A stretch of 64,000 nucleotides of DNA from Riptortus pedestris (taxonomy: Eukaryota; Arthropoda; Insecta; Hemiptera; Alydidae): the NCBI GenBank assembly GCA_019009955.1, contig CM032233.1, positions 99,108,501 to 99,172,500 on the forward strand, read 5' to 3'. Below the pieces are notes generated by a model. It was not told the origin of the DNA, did no database searches, and worked only from the letters and a program-made list of their open reading frames with translations. This document shows positions 33,092 through 44,789 of the stretch, piece after piece (position 1 is the first letter of the stretch; each line of letters opens with the position of its first letter). A program made the translations under genes and the position numbers.

Positions 33092-34530
33092 TGAAAGGGT
33101 CACAGACGATGTTTTTAATATAGTTCGCCGTGCACTTGGTTAGGGATTTCATGGTGACACATATCTAGGATCAATTATTGACTCACCAGGAAACGAACGT
33201 TTACAGATTATTTTAAATAGGGTAAATCAGACTCATTTTGTCGAATAAGCGATGCTCATTTACATTACTCGAACTTCCACTGTTTTACTTGTAAATACTA
33301 TTATATAGAACAGTGAGCTAGGCCACGACTGGTAATCAATCGGTTTCCATTGGATTTGAATGACCTAATGCATGAAAAAAATACGCCCGCGTTGCTCTAT
33401 CCTGTCGTATGAAGGAACTACCAGGGCCTCAACCAGAAATAAATAAGACATTGTTCATCCTACTACACTGAGATGGGGTGAGAAATGGGGGCATTTCCAA
33501 GGCAGAGGTGGCTGACCTGAAGGATAACTTCAGACTCGAAATCGGAGTATCCTAAACACACTTAATGGGATTAGATGGGAAGCGTGCCCCAGGCCTTGCA
33601 ATGACTGACTATAACACTTAGATATTAAGTAATTAAGAAAGTAATGGGGTTTATAGAAGATATTTTAGAATTAATGGGTAGACATATAAATAGAAGCCTT
33701 TCTCATGGATGTTTGAAGAATTTTCCAGGTTCAGAAGATACAACTCATCTTGACAGATATTCTAGGACAATATGCAGTATTGTTGAGGTAGAGTTTTTAT
33801 TAAAAACTCCTTATGTTACTATATTTTTTTATTTTTCCCCCCTACCAATATTTATTTATTACGTTCACTATGACAAAGTGCTTGCAATCTTAGTATCTAG
33901 ACAAATTCCTACGAAGCCTATACGGGGATAAATAAATATTAATTTCTAATTAAAGAAGGAGTTTGTATTAAAAGACCCCAGCAATAAATTTCTGAAGGAT
34001 ATACCCGTTTACAATAGTTATTAATACATATCTTATGTAACGTCTTCAAAGGCACAATTCTAAGCCACTAAAGACGTTCATAATAGTACAAACTTTCATT
34101 ATATCGTTTCTTGTTCTACGTGTTTTGTAGAAATGTCAGTTGATGAAAGATTAGTGAAGAGGTTTTGTGTTGGCCAAAAAACATGATGGTCTTATGATAA
34201 GTTAGGTTAGTAGACAAAAAAAGAGTTTTAAATTAATGGCCCTAGCCATAAATCAATGAAGGATAATATAATTATACCGACGTGAATAAAAACTACTATG
34301 GAAACTAATGTGAATATTATTCTAGTGGCATAAACATATTTGATATGGTAGAATAGAACATACAATGGAGTAGAAAAAAATGACAAATAATAACCATTTA
34401 AAAAAAAGAAAAGAAAAATGATCCATAGCTACAGGGTTTCGAGTTATATTACAATGACAAGTGTTCAGTTTTTTAAACAATCTTAAACCATTTCTCGGGA
34501 TCGGCATCGAGATTCCTCCAATTCCCAGAT
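33092..34530. other. Unassigned
   Basis: A plus-strand open frame at 33644-33931 (95 codons, from MGFIEDILELMGRHI) has a hydrophobic C-terminal half and no recognised family. No repeat ends seen. Confidence 0.35.
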
Positions 34531-34972
34531 TTGGCAAGTCATCCGGTAGCTGACCTGCCTCTCCTCCCTCCAAATGGTCTACCATACAATATTTTCGTTG
34601 ATTGTCTGTTCGACTCCATCATCTTAACAGGCCCTAATCAGCCCCCTCAATTCTTATTAATAGGAAATAAGACATCAAGACCACAGCATGCAATTCCACG
34701 AGTTCAGGGTTATGTTCTCTCACACTTCCAAATATCTGTCTCGGAAAACTTCTCTCCCAGAGCTCGGGGGCTTTACGGTTTTTCCCAACGAGAGTCCCTA
34801 TTTTACTCATACATTACATAGCAGTATCTCTGCACTTATCTCTCAAAACGGAGAGCCATTTGCAGGTGATAGAAGCATCTGGTTCCTGCGACCATTCTGG
34901 TATCTCTATCTACTAACTATTGTTCCCCATAAGTATCTCTCCCATGTATCCAGGAAAGCTCTAAAGTAAGGA
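34531..34972 (+). other. Overlapping open frames, identity unknown
   Basis: Two frames (34531-34821 and 34688-34969) overlap. The second reads MQFHEFRVMFSHTSKYLSRK and continues to WFLRPFWYLYLLTIVP. Neither has a recognised domain, splice context or codon signal that I can judge. Could be a decayed exon or element piece; equally could be chance. Confidence 0.15.
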
Positions 34973-35271
34973 AATTTGAATTGACCCAATTCGACAGGAC
35001 TATCAATTCCCTCAGGCCCTCTACCTCTATCGTGTATTCCGTATTTTATAGATCTTCTTGTCTGCACAACTATTGCTAACTATTCCAGATTAACTGCCAA
35101 TGCTCACAATATTTCTAGTAGTTTTCGATACATTAGCAGCATATATTTGCTGTCTGGGCCTGTTGTATTTGGTACCACCGTGCTTTGTATTTTATATCTC
35201 ATTATCACCTACATTATTTAACCTCACTTTGGAAGTGACAGTTCAAAAAAATATATTCCAAAACGAAGTTG

Positions 35272-35300
35272 ATGTGTAAAATAAGCAGATTTCCCAGGAA
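35272..35300 (-). mobile_element. Family H scrap
   Basis: GTAAAATAAGCAGATTTCCC matches the subterminal part of the hairpin end. No further H sequence follows. Confidence 0.4.
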
Positions 35301-35337
35301 GAAACCGTTCGAATTGAAAAACATATTCATGGAGTAT

Positions 35338-35390
35338 ACAGGGTCTTTCAAAAAGAATGAACCGATTTCATTAAGCTATATCTTATTAAC
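35338..35390. repeat. Possible transposon end (mariner-type string)
   Basis: ACAGGGTCTTTCAAAAAGAA followed by TGAACCGATTT resembles terminal sequences of some arthropod Tc1/mariner-like elements. No matching inverted end was found. Confidence 0.2.
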
Positions 35391-35448
35391 AGACAGTAAT
35401 ACAAGATTGCAATAAAGACACATGTATTTAACCCGTGTTTTATGGTGG

Positions 35449-35467
35449 CATCATCATCATCATCATC
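35449..35467. repeat. (CAT)n microsatellite
   Basis: Six CAT/ATC units. Confidence 0.7.
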
Positions 35468-35937
35468 CTGTTCCATTTCCAGCATCGCATCACTACGTGT
35501 TCATTCTTTTTTAATGACCCTAGATATTAGTTGACATAGTCTTCTGAACTTTTGATAACCCATATAAGTGAATATTCAGTTTCGCAATACTTTGTAAGGA
35601 GATAAATATAAATCGAAATATATTTCGAAATCGATATTTCTCAGTAAAAAATAACTTTCATCAAGAACTAATAAACTCTTCTCGCAGGATGCTGCTGCAG
35701 TAGTTGGCGAGGAGCTCAGTTGGGGCCAGTAGGATTGGAGTGGGCACAGAATTCTTAGCCAAAACAAGTAAAGGGGAAGGTGCCGTATCGAGCGGGCCTT
35801 TCTTTCCTAGCTCAGGTGGGGCCCCACACCTCCTGTCTTATGTCGGAAAACGTCTCTAGCTCTCCCTTCATTCTAATCTCACACATTCGCCGATTACACA
35901 CTGTTAAATGGGTTAACATAGTGTATACTAGCTCAGA
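35468..35937. other. Unassigned
   Basis: Nothing recognised; short frames on both strands lack identity. Confidence 0.35.
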
Positions 35938-36470
35938 TACCCGGCTTCGCCCGGGAATTCATTTGAGGCTGAATGGTGATAGTATTTTTTAGCAGGCTTT
36001 ACATTGCACAATATTTTGACATTTACCCGTCCCAGTGTTTAGGATTGATACCCGTCGTTGCCATGGATTTGCTAATAATAGAATATTTGTTCGATAAGGC
36101 TTCACTGTCTTCGATATTTTTATATTTCCCGTCTCTTATACATGTAAATATGGTGAATTTTTATTTCAGGTCTCCCTTATAACCCCCCTCCCGTTCGAAC
36201 CTAAAAATTTTAATATAACTTATAATAATGGAAGAATTAATGCTAATTGGCATACCGAGCTTTGTTAAGTTCGGTTCAGCCGTTAGTGCCCAATAAAATT
36301 GTTGGCTCCCGCTAAAGTTTTAACGTATAACTCATTTATACTTAGGTATACGACAAAAGTGTATATAACAAAAGTTACTCCAAATAAAAAAATAAACAAC
36401 TTTTGTTATGTTTATATTTGCGGAAAAGCAATAGGAAACGAAATATCACTATTTTTAATTTCAGGCTTCC
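35938..36470 (+). mobile_element. Family B, 3'-truncated copy
   Basis: ACTAGCTCAGATACCCGG start, one core unit, then stops at ATTTTTAATTTCAGGCTTCC and joins an H arm. The 3' block and (CAAA)n are absent. Here the left flank is GTGTAT, not a long (TA)n. Confidence 0.8.
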
Positions 36471-36484
36471 TTCCTCCCTCTTCT

Positions 36485-36790
36485 TAACTGGGACTTCTTC
36501 TTTTTGGACTACTTAAATTTGATTGATTGAGATAAATATAATTCTGATTCATTATAAATTACAGTACTATATATAGTAAATAGTGTTTAATCAAATTAAT
36601 ACTTTATATTCAGATATATTACAGTAATTGTTTTTCTTCCCTGTAAGAAGTTAGCAGAACTGTTTGTTATGGTTTGTATTTATTCCCTTAATATTCGCGG
36701 TGGTGTTGTGCTACCGGTAAGTAGATTTATCTATTGTTAAACTTCCCGTGGGAAATCTGCTTAGTTTACGCAGCCCCTGGGTAACGCACT
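36485..36790 (+). mobile_element. Family H, long-subfamily hairpin end
   Basis: TTTGGACTACTTAAATTTGA, GATTCATTATAAATTACAGT, GGTGGTGTTGTGCTACCGG, GGGAAATCTGCTTAGTTTAC and a hairpin altered to CTGGGTAACGCAC. Confidence 0.8.
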
Positions 36791-37380
36791 TTTTCTAAAT
36801 TAAGTCGATCACGAAAAGGCCGTTTTTCTAGTTCTGTAATGCCACAAAAGTTCGTAACGCAGCAGAGTGACTACTAACCAGACCCCCCCCCCCCCACGCT
36901 CTCTCATTCTCTTCTCTGTATCTCCCTTTGTAAGAACCCTATGTAAACATGACTTACAATTTAAACTTGGCATGAGACCGTGGGTAAGTGTGTACGCACT
37001 ATACTTCTGAACTAGGGGTGCCTACTTCAAACGTCGAGAATGTACTCGAAATTTTATTTAGATTTGCGCTCACCTTGGTTTGTGATTAGCGTGCCTTCTA
37101 TCGATTCCCCCCATGCTCACATAGTATCGTGAGACAATTAGTAGGAACATGATTTAAGATGTAGCTATCTTTGGTCTGTAGTGCCACAATACGTCAGGCT
37201 GACCACTTGACCTCCTACTATTCCGTGAGGCAGGACATGATACTTCATAGGTTATGGCGCCATAGTCTTTTAATATCGTGAACAAACTAAAGGAAGTATT
37301 CTAAAAAAAATTCGGTTTTCTGAGTTCAACGGAATTTTACTCAATTTATGCCAATCCTGTGTGATGGGCCCATTGAGAGG
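36791..37380. other. Unassigned; C run at 36884-36897
   Basis: A run of 13-14 C is the only feature seen. Confidence 0.4.
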
Positions 37381-37525
37381 TATCGCAAATTGTTCATAAT
37401 TTTGTAAGTGTAGCCTGAAGATGCTACTGATCTGGTAAAACCGGTTGTCAAAAATGAACATTTATTGCAGGAAGCCTTTTTTTTCCCACAAATTGCTGGA
37501 CCTTGCAACACAACATCGATCACTC
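37381..37525 (+). repeat. Retroelement 3'-like repeat (family G)
   Basis: CCTGAAGATGCTACTGATCT, GGTAAAACCGGTTGTC, then ATTTATTGCAGGAAGCC and ACAAATTGCTGGACC. CCTGAAGATG...CCGGTTGT is a string often found near the 3' ends of Penelope-like or LINE elements. Related to 15615-15700. Confidence 0.45.
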
Positions 37526-38265
37526 AACTTAATGCATCAACAGGCAACCGATGCAGTGTCCGACACTAACCTTCCCTGTTATAATAGAAGCCTCTGAATA
37601 AGTTTTTACTTGAGGGATTATAGCCTGTCGAGACGCTTTCTTCTACTGCATTTATGATGGGGAGTAAACACAAAGTAGAATATGGCCTCGTATAACATTA
37701 TAGCTTCCCGTCGTATCTTATGGAACGCTAGTGCCTCACAAAAAAACAAGTTAACATCTTGATCCAAAGCCATAGAAAGCCGTTGTCCAAAGTTACGACG
37801 GCATATAAGACTGTGTCCCGCCTACGCCTTAAGACTTATAACAAATACTTATAGACCCTACAGTTTTGTATGAGTAGCCAAATGAAGCTTGCCCCTAGGG
37901 ATTTCTGTTTGAAGTGACTTTGCTATTCATATCCTTAGACAGGCAACCAATAATAATAGTTATTCTAGAATCGAAATCAGAGGTATTAACCAATGACAGC
38001 AACCCTTAATTTATGAATCCAAATTACATTTACCTTTGCATTGGCCACTGAAATCCGTGGGCAATTCTCCATGCATTTACTTAACCCTAATAATGAATCC
38101 GTGTGAAGCAGACACGGTACTCTAAGTCTTAGGAATTACAATTTTAAAATAAAAACAATGACCTTTGTGTACATATATTGGAGATGAAACCACCAATCGT
38201 TACTATATCCTCTGCCGGCGCTTAGCAATGTGATGCACTACTCTACCTGTTCCAGTATTTAGACA
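37526..38265. other. Unassigned
   Basis: Nothing recognised. Confidence 0.4.
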
Positions 38266-38388
38266 TTAATGAACCTGATCTTTAGTTATGCAAGCAACTC
38301 TTAAATATCTATCAAACACAAGATTCTTTCGACAATCGCGACAATAGCCACAACCTCAATAGCTGATTTCCCTCAAGGAAAATCTGCT
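38266..38388 (-). mobile_element. Family H, short-arm end
   Basis: ATTAATGAACCTGATCTTTA followed by CGCGACAATAGCC-like sequence and AACCTCAATAGCTGATTTCC, CTCAAGGAAAATCTGCT. The microsatellite is missing. Confidence 0.7.
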
Positions 38389-38410
38389 AAAAGCCCGTCA
38401 CGCAAGTGAT
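38389..38410 (-). mobile_element. Family H, hairpin-end stub joined end to end
   Basis: AAAAGCCCGTCACGCAAGTG begins immediately after the preceding copy's GCTAAAA, then similarity ends. Confidence 0.55.
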
Positions 38411-39185
38411 ACAATACTAAGTACTTTTTCTACGACCTGCTATGAAAACCCATAATACATCTAACAAGGTCGAGTGAATAACCCAGATGCTGGAATGAGC
38501 GATTCCAGATGAATTAATGTGGCTATCTAATTAATTCCGGGTTATGTAGTAAACGCGTTTTTTTATGAAGGTCATAACGCATTTCATGATATATAAGGCC
38601 ATTATGAAAGTAACATAAATAGGATAATAAATAATAATAAAAATAAAATAACTCTGTTAATTTTCGTGTATTAGACAAAACGTATATAACAGTCATTTTG
38701 TGAAATAACATGATAAGATCGGTTGAATGATGGTTTGGGGGTTCTTTGCTGGGATCCCATTTTCCTCTTACTTGATAACTGGCTGACTCCAGTCGAATCT
38801 CTGGAGTTATATTACGCATTGCTGGAGTTAACCAAGTTATCAAGTAGGTTGGTTTCATAATATTTGTGATTTGATATTATACTTCACTTTCAACTTCTAT
38901 TCTAACTTTTCTTGGCCCAATTTCGACCGTTAATGAAATTGAACAATTTTACCTCGGTCGATTCCTAAGAATAAAATACTCAAACACATTCACACATAAG
39001 TGAACTGCCTCATTTTCATCACATAATAGTTAGCATCAGCGCACATTTATTTACAAGTATAAGAATAATTGTAAATACAAAAAGGGAAGAATTCAACTAT
39101 GAGAACTGTTGCTTATGAAATATAATGTGAAGGGGTGAGAGAAGTTACTTTGATATAGCTACAATTAATTTAAAATAATTCGTGT
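38411..39185. other. Unassigned, with a local inverted repeat
   Basis: CTTACTTGATAACTGGCTGA and GAGTTAACCAAGTTATCAAG (38769-38845) form an imperfect inverted repeat. A minus-strand 111-codon frame at 38523-38858 contains it and has no recognised family. Confidence 0.35.
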
Positions 39186-39611
39186 ACCACGTCAAGTTTT
39201 ACAATAGAGAAAATTCACAAGAGCAGAACAGTTACGGAAACGCCCAAACTAGCTTTTGGCGGAAACTACTAGAGCCAAAGTTAGCCGATCACATCTCGTC
39301 CGTTACCCGTGCACACTTAATAAACATACAAATATCTCGGTTAATATTCAAGATAGAGAATAAATGTATATAACAATATTTATAGTAAATATAATTTTCA
39401 ATAAGATTGATTCTATACAATTTTTCGGTCCGACGTTTAGTAGGAGAGATATTTCGAATTATAAATATATATATATATATATATTATAATTTTGAAAGGG
39501 TCTCATTTTCGTCATCTCCTGGGTAGGATAGATGGACATTTGAAGAAAAGTTTTGAAAATCGCATCATGAGTACGACCTCAATCGCTGATTTCCCTTAAG
39601 GGAAATCTGCT
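39186..39611 (-). mobile_element. Family H, hairpin clipped, internal deletion
   Basis: From CACGTCAAGTTTTACAATAG through GAATAAATGTATATAAC to a short (TA)n at 39466-39482, with the GATCGTT/AGCGGTCGC block deleted. Short arm and TTTCCCTTAAGGGAAATCTG CT intact. Confidence 0.85.
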
Positions 39612-39721
39612 AAAAATAAAGACAAATTATAGGAGGAGTATACAAAGAATGGGCCAACAAAGTGATGACTTAATATAGCAAGGACAACTCACATCCTTCA
39701 AGGGAAAACAAATGGAATTAT

Positions 39722-40096
39722 GTGGAACAGTTATGGTCTGAAGGAAGTATTGGGATTTACAAGTTATTTTTAAAGGAAATTTTTCAATTGAGTGGAATAA
39801 GTATGTATGATAATTGTATCCTGCATATGGTTTGTTGCTGGAGCCAGGCAAGTGCATTTACAAAAGCCATAGAATGGAGGATTTTGCACATGGCTGAGCA
39901 CAACAGAAAGGAGCATGACCAATATTACAAAAAAAAAAAAAAAGTAAGAAATGATGATGCGAGGAGAAGAACCCAGGTAAAGGATGCAATCCAACCATCT
40001 GGCCAAAAGAAAGAATCAAAGATGGCCCCTCAAACTTTTACAACGGACCTCATATTAACAGGAGAGAATAAGTGGAATACTTCTATTCTTACGTGA
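39722..40096 (+). other. 124-codon open frame, unknown
   Basis: Starts MEQLWSEGSIGIYKLFLKEI; the middle has a lysine run from an A15 tract, followed by a charged stretch (VRNDDARRRTQVKDAIQ). No domain recognised. An out-of-phase minus frame also exists at 40055-40318 (MFDPDKCIFSFIRNCLAKTW). The area is free of the window's repeats, so it could be decayed unique sequence or an exon, but I cannot support a gene. Confidence 0.15.
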
Positions 40097-40805
40097 CTCA
40101 TGGGTTGATGAAATAAACGTTGAGAAGGATTTCTGAAAATCCTCGAAATCGTCAGAAATTGAACTGAATGGAAGTAATTCTCTGCATCTCATAGAAATAA
40201 AAACCTGTGGCCGAGGGGTTATGCGGATTTTTTTGCACTTTGTTTCATTTAGCTTCATCCATGTCTTAGCAAGACAATTTCTTATAAAACTAAAAATACA
40301 TTTATCTGGGTCAAACATTCATCCCAAAACAAAGATCTTCAGGAATCATAGCGATCTTACAGACAAACCATTCAGCATTTTGATTCCGAATGAATTGTTA
40401 ATGACCAAGACTACACCACGTCTGATTTTAATGTTATTAATACTTGCACAATAGATCTTATGTTTATTTCATATTAAAAATATATGAATTGAATTTCTTA
40501 AGGGAACTGAGGTAGGATACCTTAGTAAAACCATGCTTATATGAACGTAGCCCCTTTCATAAAATGGTTATTTCATGCATACAAATTCTACAGGGCAATC
40601 GTTTTTCACTTTCATTGAATCATGTTTTGGACAATGTTTTCTACTTAAAATAGTTCAGGGTTATTTATTTGAAACCCCCTTCAAATTTTCGGAGTCCCAA
40701 TCGCATCAGGCCATCTCCGTTCCGAAATAAGGCAACTCTGGGCATAACGTTAGAATTTAACATTTACGCCTCTTCATCTCTGCTTAAAAGGATTAAAAAG
40801 AAAAA
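40097..40805. other. Unassigned
   Basis: No repeat ends; overlapping short frames without identity. Confidence 0.35.
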
Positions 40806-40810
40806 ACACA

Positions 40811-40857
<47 letters not shown>
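40806..40857. repeat. (CA)n(TA)n microsatellite
   Basis: CA units pass into TA units; no H arms on either side. Confidence 0.9.
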
Positions 40858-41319
40858 TCCACTCGTTCCTCAGGAAAATAGCCCACAAAACCACAATAGA
40901 GAAACTAAGCTCGCATCAAAGATCTAACTTTAAATTCACTTGAGGGGAAACCGCGAGTTACATGGAATTAATATGACCTACCTTTGTGTATAACAGTTTT
41001 CTATGACCGGTACTGTTATTCAAATCCTCGTCAGAAAGAAGTCTAAAGTTTTTAGGCAGAATATTGCTGAGTTATAGAGTTGAATATGAGGTCGACTTCC
41101 ATTCTCGTCAACTGTGTAAATATATCGTTTTCGAAAATACAAAACCAGTCGATAACAGTTTACTTTAGACGTCTACGACAGATCTGGACGAAATTCCTAA
41201 TATGTTGCTTACTATGCAGCACATTATTTATTTATCGATTATAGATCTAATGTCTATTGTAGATCATCAATGTGGCGTTACTAAGCAAGGGCAAAGTAAA
41301 TTTAAATTAAATAACTATC
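40858..41319. other. Unassigned
   Basis: Nothing recognised. Confidence 0.4.
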
Positions 41320-41601
41320 ATACTGTTGTCATACCAATAGGTGGAGTCCGTCTTCACTGGCTGATCTTGGAGTACTGCTGGCAAGCGCTTTCGATGCAAG
41401 GGCACCATCTTTATCTTGATAATGTAAACAAACTATGACGGATAACAGGACATATATATACAACTGACAAACAAACGGACACTCAGTACGACTTTAGACA
41501 GGCTTGAAGATGGTGCCCTTGCATCGAAAGCGCTTGCCAGCAGTACTCCAAGATCAGCCAGTGACGACGGTCTCCACCTATTGGTATGACAACAGTATCA
41601 T
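41320..41601. mobile_element. Family E MITE, best copy
   Basis: Arms of about 95 bp: CTGTTGTCATACCAATAGG, CACTGGCTGATCTTGGAGTA, CTGCTGGCAAGCGCTTTCGA, TGCAAGGGCACCATCTT at the left and their complement from 41510 to 41601, differing at about two positions. The spacer is about 95 bp. High arm identity suggests recent origin or gene conversion between arms. Confidence 0.85.
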
Positions 41602-42080
41602 ATATACTGGCGGAACTAACCCCTTAGTTGATATACTAAATAACTATCAAATATTTACTTAAAAGACGTTTCGTATATTCCAAAAATACTGTGTTTCATA
41701 ACTAGCTCTGCTTTCTTTTATTAAGTTTACATCCTTTTTTTTAACTTTCAAGTAAATGTTTAAATGATTAAATAATGAAAATAAATAAAGTGAGTTTGAG
41801 TTTAGATTAGAAAGAGTGAAGGAAGGAGGAATGACTGGTTGGTAGGAAGGTGGACATGGGTTGTTGGTCAAAGGTAGAGGCCCATCCAACAAAAAATATC
41901 CCAAAAAAGAAATAAGTCCAATAGAGGAGTGATTAGGGAAGGTGGAGGCAGATGGGAACGGGGGAGGGGGCACACAATAGCCCACCCGACCTCTTGCCTG
42001 TACACAAGGAAGATCCCCCCACCCCCACCCTCTGCCCCCACAACCGCTCACACAACTCCTCTCTATCTCTCTCATTCCCT
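41602..42080. other. Flank of the minisatellite
   Basis: Purine-rich to pyrimidine-rich switch near 41990. A minus-strand 146-codon frame (41659-42099) overlaps the array edge and looks compositional. Confidence 0.4.
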
Positions 42081-43207
42081 CTTCCACTGTCTCTATCACT
42101 CATCTACACACGCTCTCACTCATTCACCTTCAATGTCACTCGCTCACTCCCCCCCCCCACACCCATCACTCTTATTGTCTCTATCACTCTTCTACACACA
42201 CATACTCACACGCTCTCACTCATTCACCTTCAATGTCACTCGCTCACCCCCCCCCTCCACACCCATCGCTCTTATTGTCTCTATCACTCGTCTACACACA
42301 CATACTCACACGCTCTCACTCATTCACCTTCAATGTCACTCGCTCACCCTCCCCCCCCCACACCCATCGCTGTTATTGTCTCTATCACTCGTCTACACAC
42401 ACATACTCACACGCTCTCACTCATTCACCTTCAATGTCACTCGCTCACCCCCCCCCCTCCACACCCATCGCTCTTATTGTCTCTATCACTCGTCTACACA
42501 CACATACTCACACGCTCTCACTCATTCACCTTCAATGTCACTCGCTCACCCCCCCCCCCTCCCATCGCTCTTATTGTCTCTATCACTCTTCTACACACAC
42601 ATACTCACACGCTCTCACTCATTCACCTTCAATGTCACTCGCTCACCCCCCCCCCTCCCATCGCTCTTATTGTCTCTATCACTCGTCTACACACACATAC
42701 TCACACGCTCTCACTCATTCACCTTCAATGTCACTCGCTCACCCTCCCCCCCCCCCACACCCATCGCTCTTATTGTCTCTATCACTCGTCTACACACACA
42801 TACTCACACGCTCTCACTCATTCACCTTCAATGTCACTCGCTCACCCTCCCCCCCTCCACACCCATCACTCTTATTGTCTCTATCACTCGTCTACACACA
42901 CATACTCACACGCTCTCACTCATTCACCTTCAATATCACTCGCTCACACCCAACGCTCTTATTGTCTCTATCTCTCGTCGACACACAAATACACCACACA
43001 CGCTCGCACACATACACCTTCAATGTCACTCGCTCACTCCCCCCCCCACCCCCATCGCTCTTATTGTCTCTATCACTCGTCTACACACACATACTCACAC
43101 GCTCTCACTCATTCACCTTCAATGTCACTCGCTCACTCCCCCCCTCCCCCTCCCATCGCTCTTTCTTATTGTCTCTATCACTCTTCTACACACGCTTCTA
43201 CTCATAT
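42081..43207 (+). repeat. Pyrimidine-rich minisatellite, about 100-bp unit
   Basis: About eleven units: CACCTTCAATGTCACTCGCT, C-run of 7-13, CACCCATCGCTCTTATTGTC, TCTATCACTCGTCTACACAC and ATACTCACACGCTCTCACTC. CAATG starts at 42131, 42231, 42331, 42432, 42533, 42630, 42726, 42829, 42931 (CAATA there), 43021 and 43120. Period changes follow the C-run length. All three plus frames stay open for 337-440 codons because the unit lacks TAA, TAG and TGA and its length is not a multiple of three. Confidence 0.95.
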
Positions 43208-43685
43208 CTTGCTCACGTGTGGCACAGCGATTTCAAGAAAAATTAATTTGAAGGTATGATTATTTGAGCACAGGAGCAAAGAGTAGATCAGGAAGGGAAC
43301 ATCAAACATCTCAGATTTTAATAAGAAGAGCAGTATTGACGTGCCAGCATAATATATAAATTATTTAATGATTTAAACGGCGTTCTTTTTAAATTTCTAA
43401 TTTATTTTCTTTACAAATTACCATTGCCTGACTCGCTGAGATTTTATGAGAATTGAATTTCATCTCTTGCAAACACTGGGTTAATTTCTTTTGGTCTTGT
43501 TACAGTTATAAAAAAAAATTGGTTTCTATCTTCCGAAACAAGCTTCTACCGAAGAATTATATAAACTTGCAATTCCTCCATTGACCATTAAAAAAACAAT
43601 ATTTCACGATTAAGAGTAGTATGAACTAACTTCCCCTTGTGCTCGAATTTATTAAACATTCAGCTTTGAATTTTTAAAGACGTTT
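43208..43685. other. Unassigned AT-rich DNA
   Basis: Nothing recognised. Confidence 0.4.
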
Positions 43686-43926
43686 CAAATTAATTTCTTC
43701 AGATTGGATTTAGACGCTCTGAACCGATTCAACTTATTTTTCTTTCTGTTAAGTGGTTGGCAGACTTGTTTTTTTACATTACAGATGGTTCCCGTCGGGA
43801 GGTTTCTTATTACCGTTTGTATTTATTCACTTAATATTCGGTGATGTGTTACCAGTATGCAAATTTATGTATTGTTAAATTTCATGAAGGAAATCTGCTT
43901 AGTTTACGCAGCCCCTTCGTGACGGA
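43686..43926 (+). mobile_element. Family H, long-subfamily hairpin end
   Basis: GGTTTCTTATTACCGTTTG, TTAATATTCGGTGATGTGTT, GAAATCTGCTTAGTTTACGC, hairpin with one change (CTTCGT), GACGGAC then GGTTTT. Confidence 0.8.
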
Positions 43927-44720
43927 CGGTTTTAAAAATAATTAATGCAATCTGGCATTATAATTTATTGTCATAATTGTAGGTATCATATAACATAAGC
44001 CGATACATTAAACTGAAAAAAGAAAAGAAATACCATTATGGGTGTTTCGGAGAGTGTTTATATTCAAACCAACACTCCGATGACCAATAAATGTTGTGAT
44101 ATAAAACCTTAAACTTTCTGAAATATGGATATGTACAAGAATTATAAGCAGAATAGTTTAATTTAAAAGAGAGAAACCTCTCATATAGTCAACGATACAC
44201 AAAAACAAAACGTTTGCCAAAACATTTCTTTGAAAGATGTAGTTTTCTAACATTATTCATGCTATACAACTTACAAGCTTAATATTTGTGGTTATTACGT
44301 CACACGAAAATGTTATGAACCGTGCACTGTATTCAAAGGTAAAACACCTTAATACTTTACAATAGATAAAGGTGTGCAAGTTTTTATGGGCGAATGAAGA
44401 ATAATGATATGTTATGAATGGAGAATAAACTTACGGACTAATGAGTAATTTGGTTATGTAACATATTATAATGAAAAACAACGTTCAGAACAAGCTGAGA
44501 GGGAGCGGAAGGACGAGGTCATCCACCTTGATCAAAACTGAAGCCCTGGGCATTACCATACAGAAAGCTAGCTCGAACCCGAGATGCCTCAACTTAGAGG
44601 AAAATGACCATCCTACAATAAATAGAGGCTGGGAAAGATTTGTTTTTTAAAATAGAATTCCATATATAATGTGCTCTTTATTAAATTTTATTATACAATT
44701 ATTTTTTTTTTTTAGTACAT
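43927..44720. other. Unassigned
   Basis: GGTGTTTCGGAGAGTGTTTA and AACACTCCGATGACC near 44040-44085 form a weak inverted repeat. No gene recognised. Confidence 0.35.
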
Positions 44721-44723
44721 ACA

Positions 44724-44782
<59 letters not shown>
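44721..44782. repeat. (CA)n(TA)n microsatellite
   Basis: Left flank of a B copy; no H arm lies to its left. Confidence 0.9.

Positions 44783-44789
<7 letters not shown>

Noticed and set aside
41929..43259. Very long open frames (440, 435 and 337 codons)
   Set aside because: All three plus frames are open through a 100-bp repeat free of stops; the peptides are low-complexity Ser/His/Leu/Pro and no frame is favoured. Compositional, not a gene.
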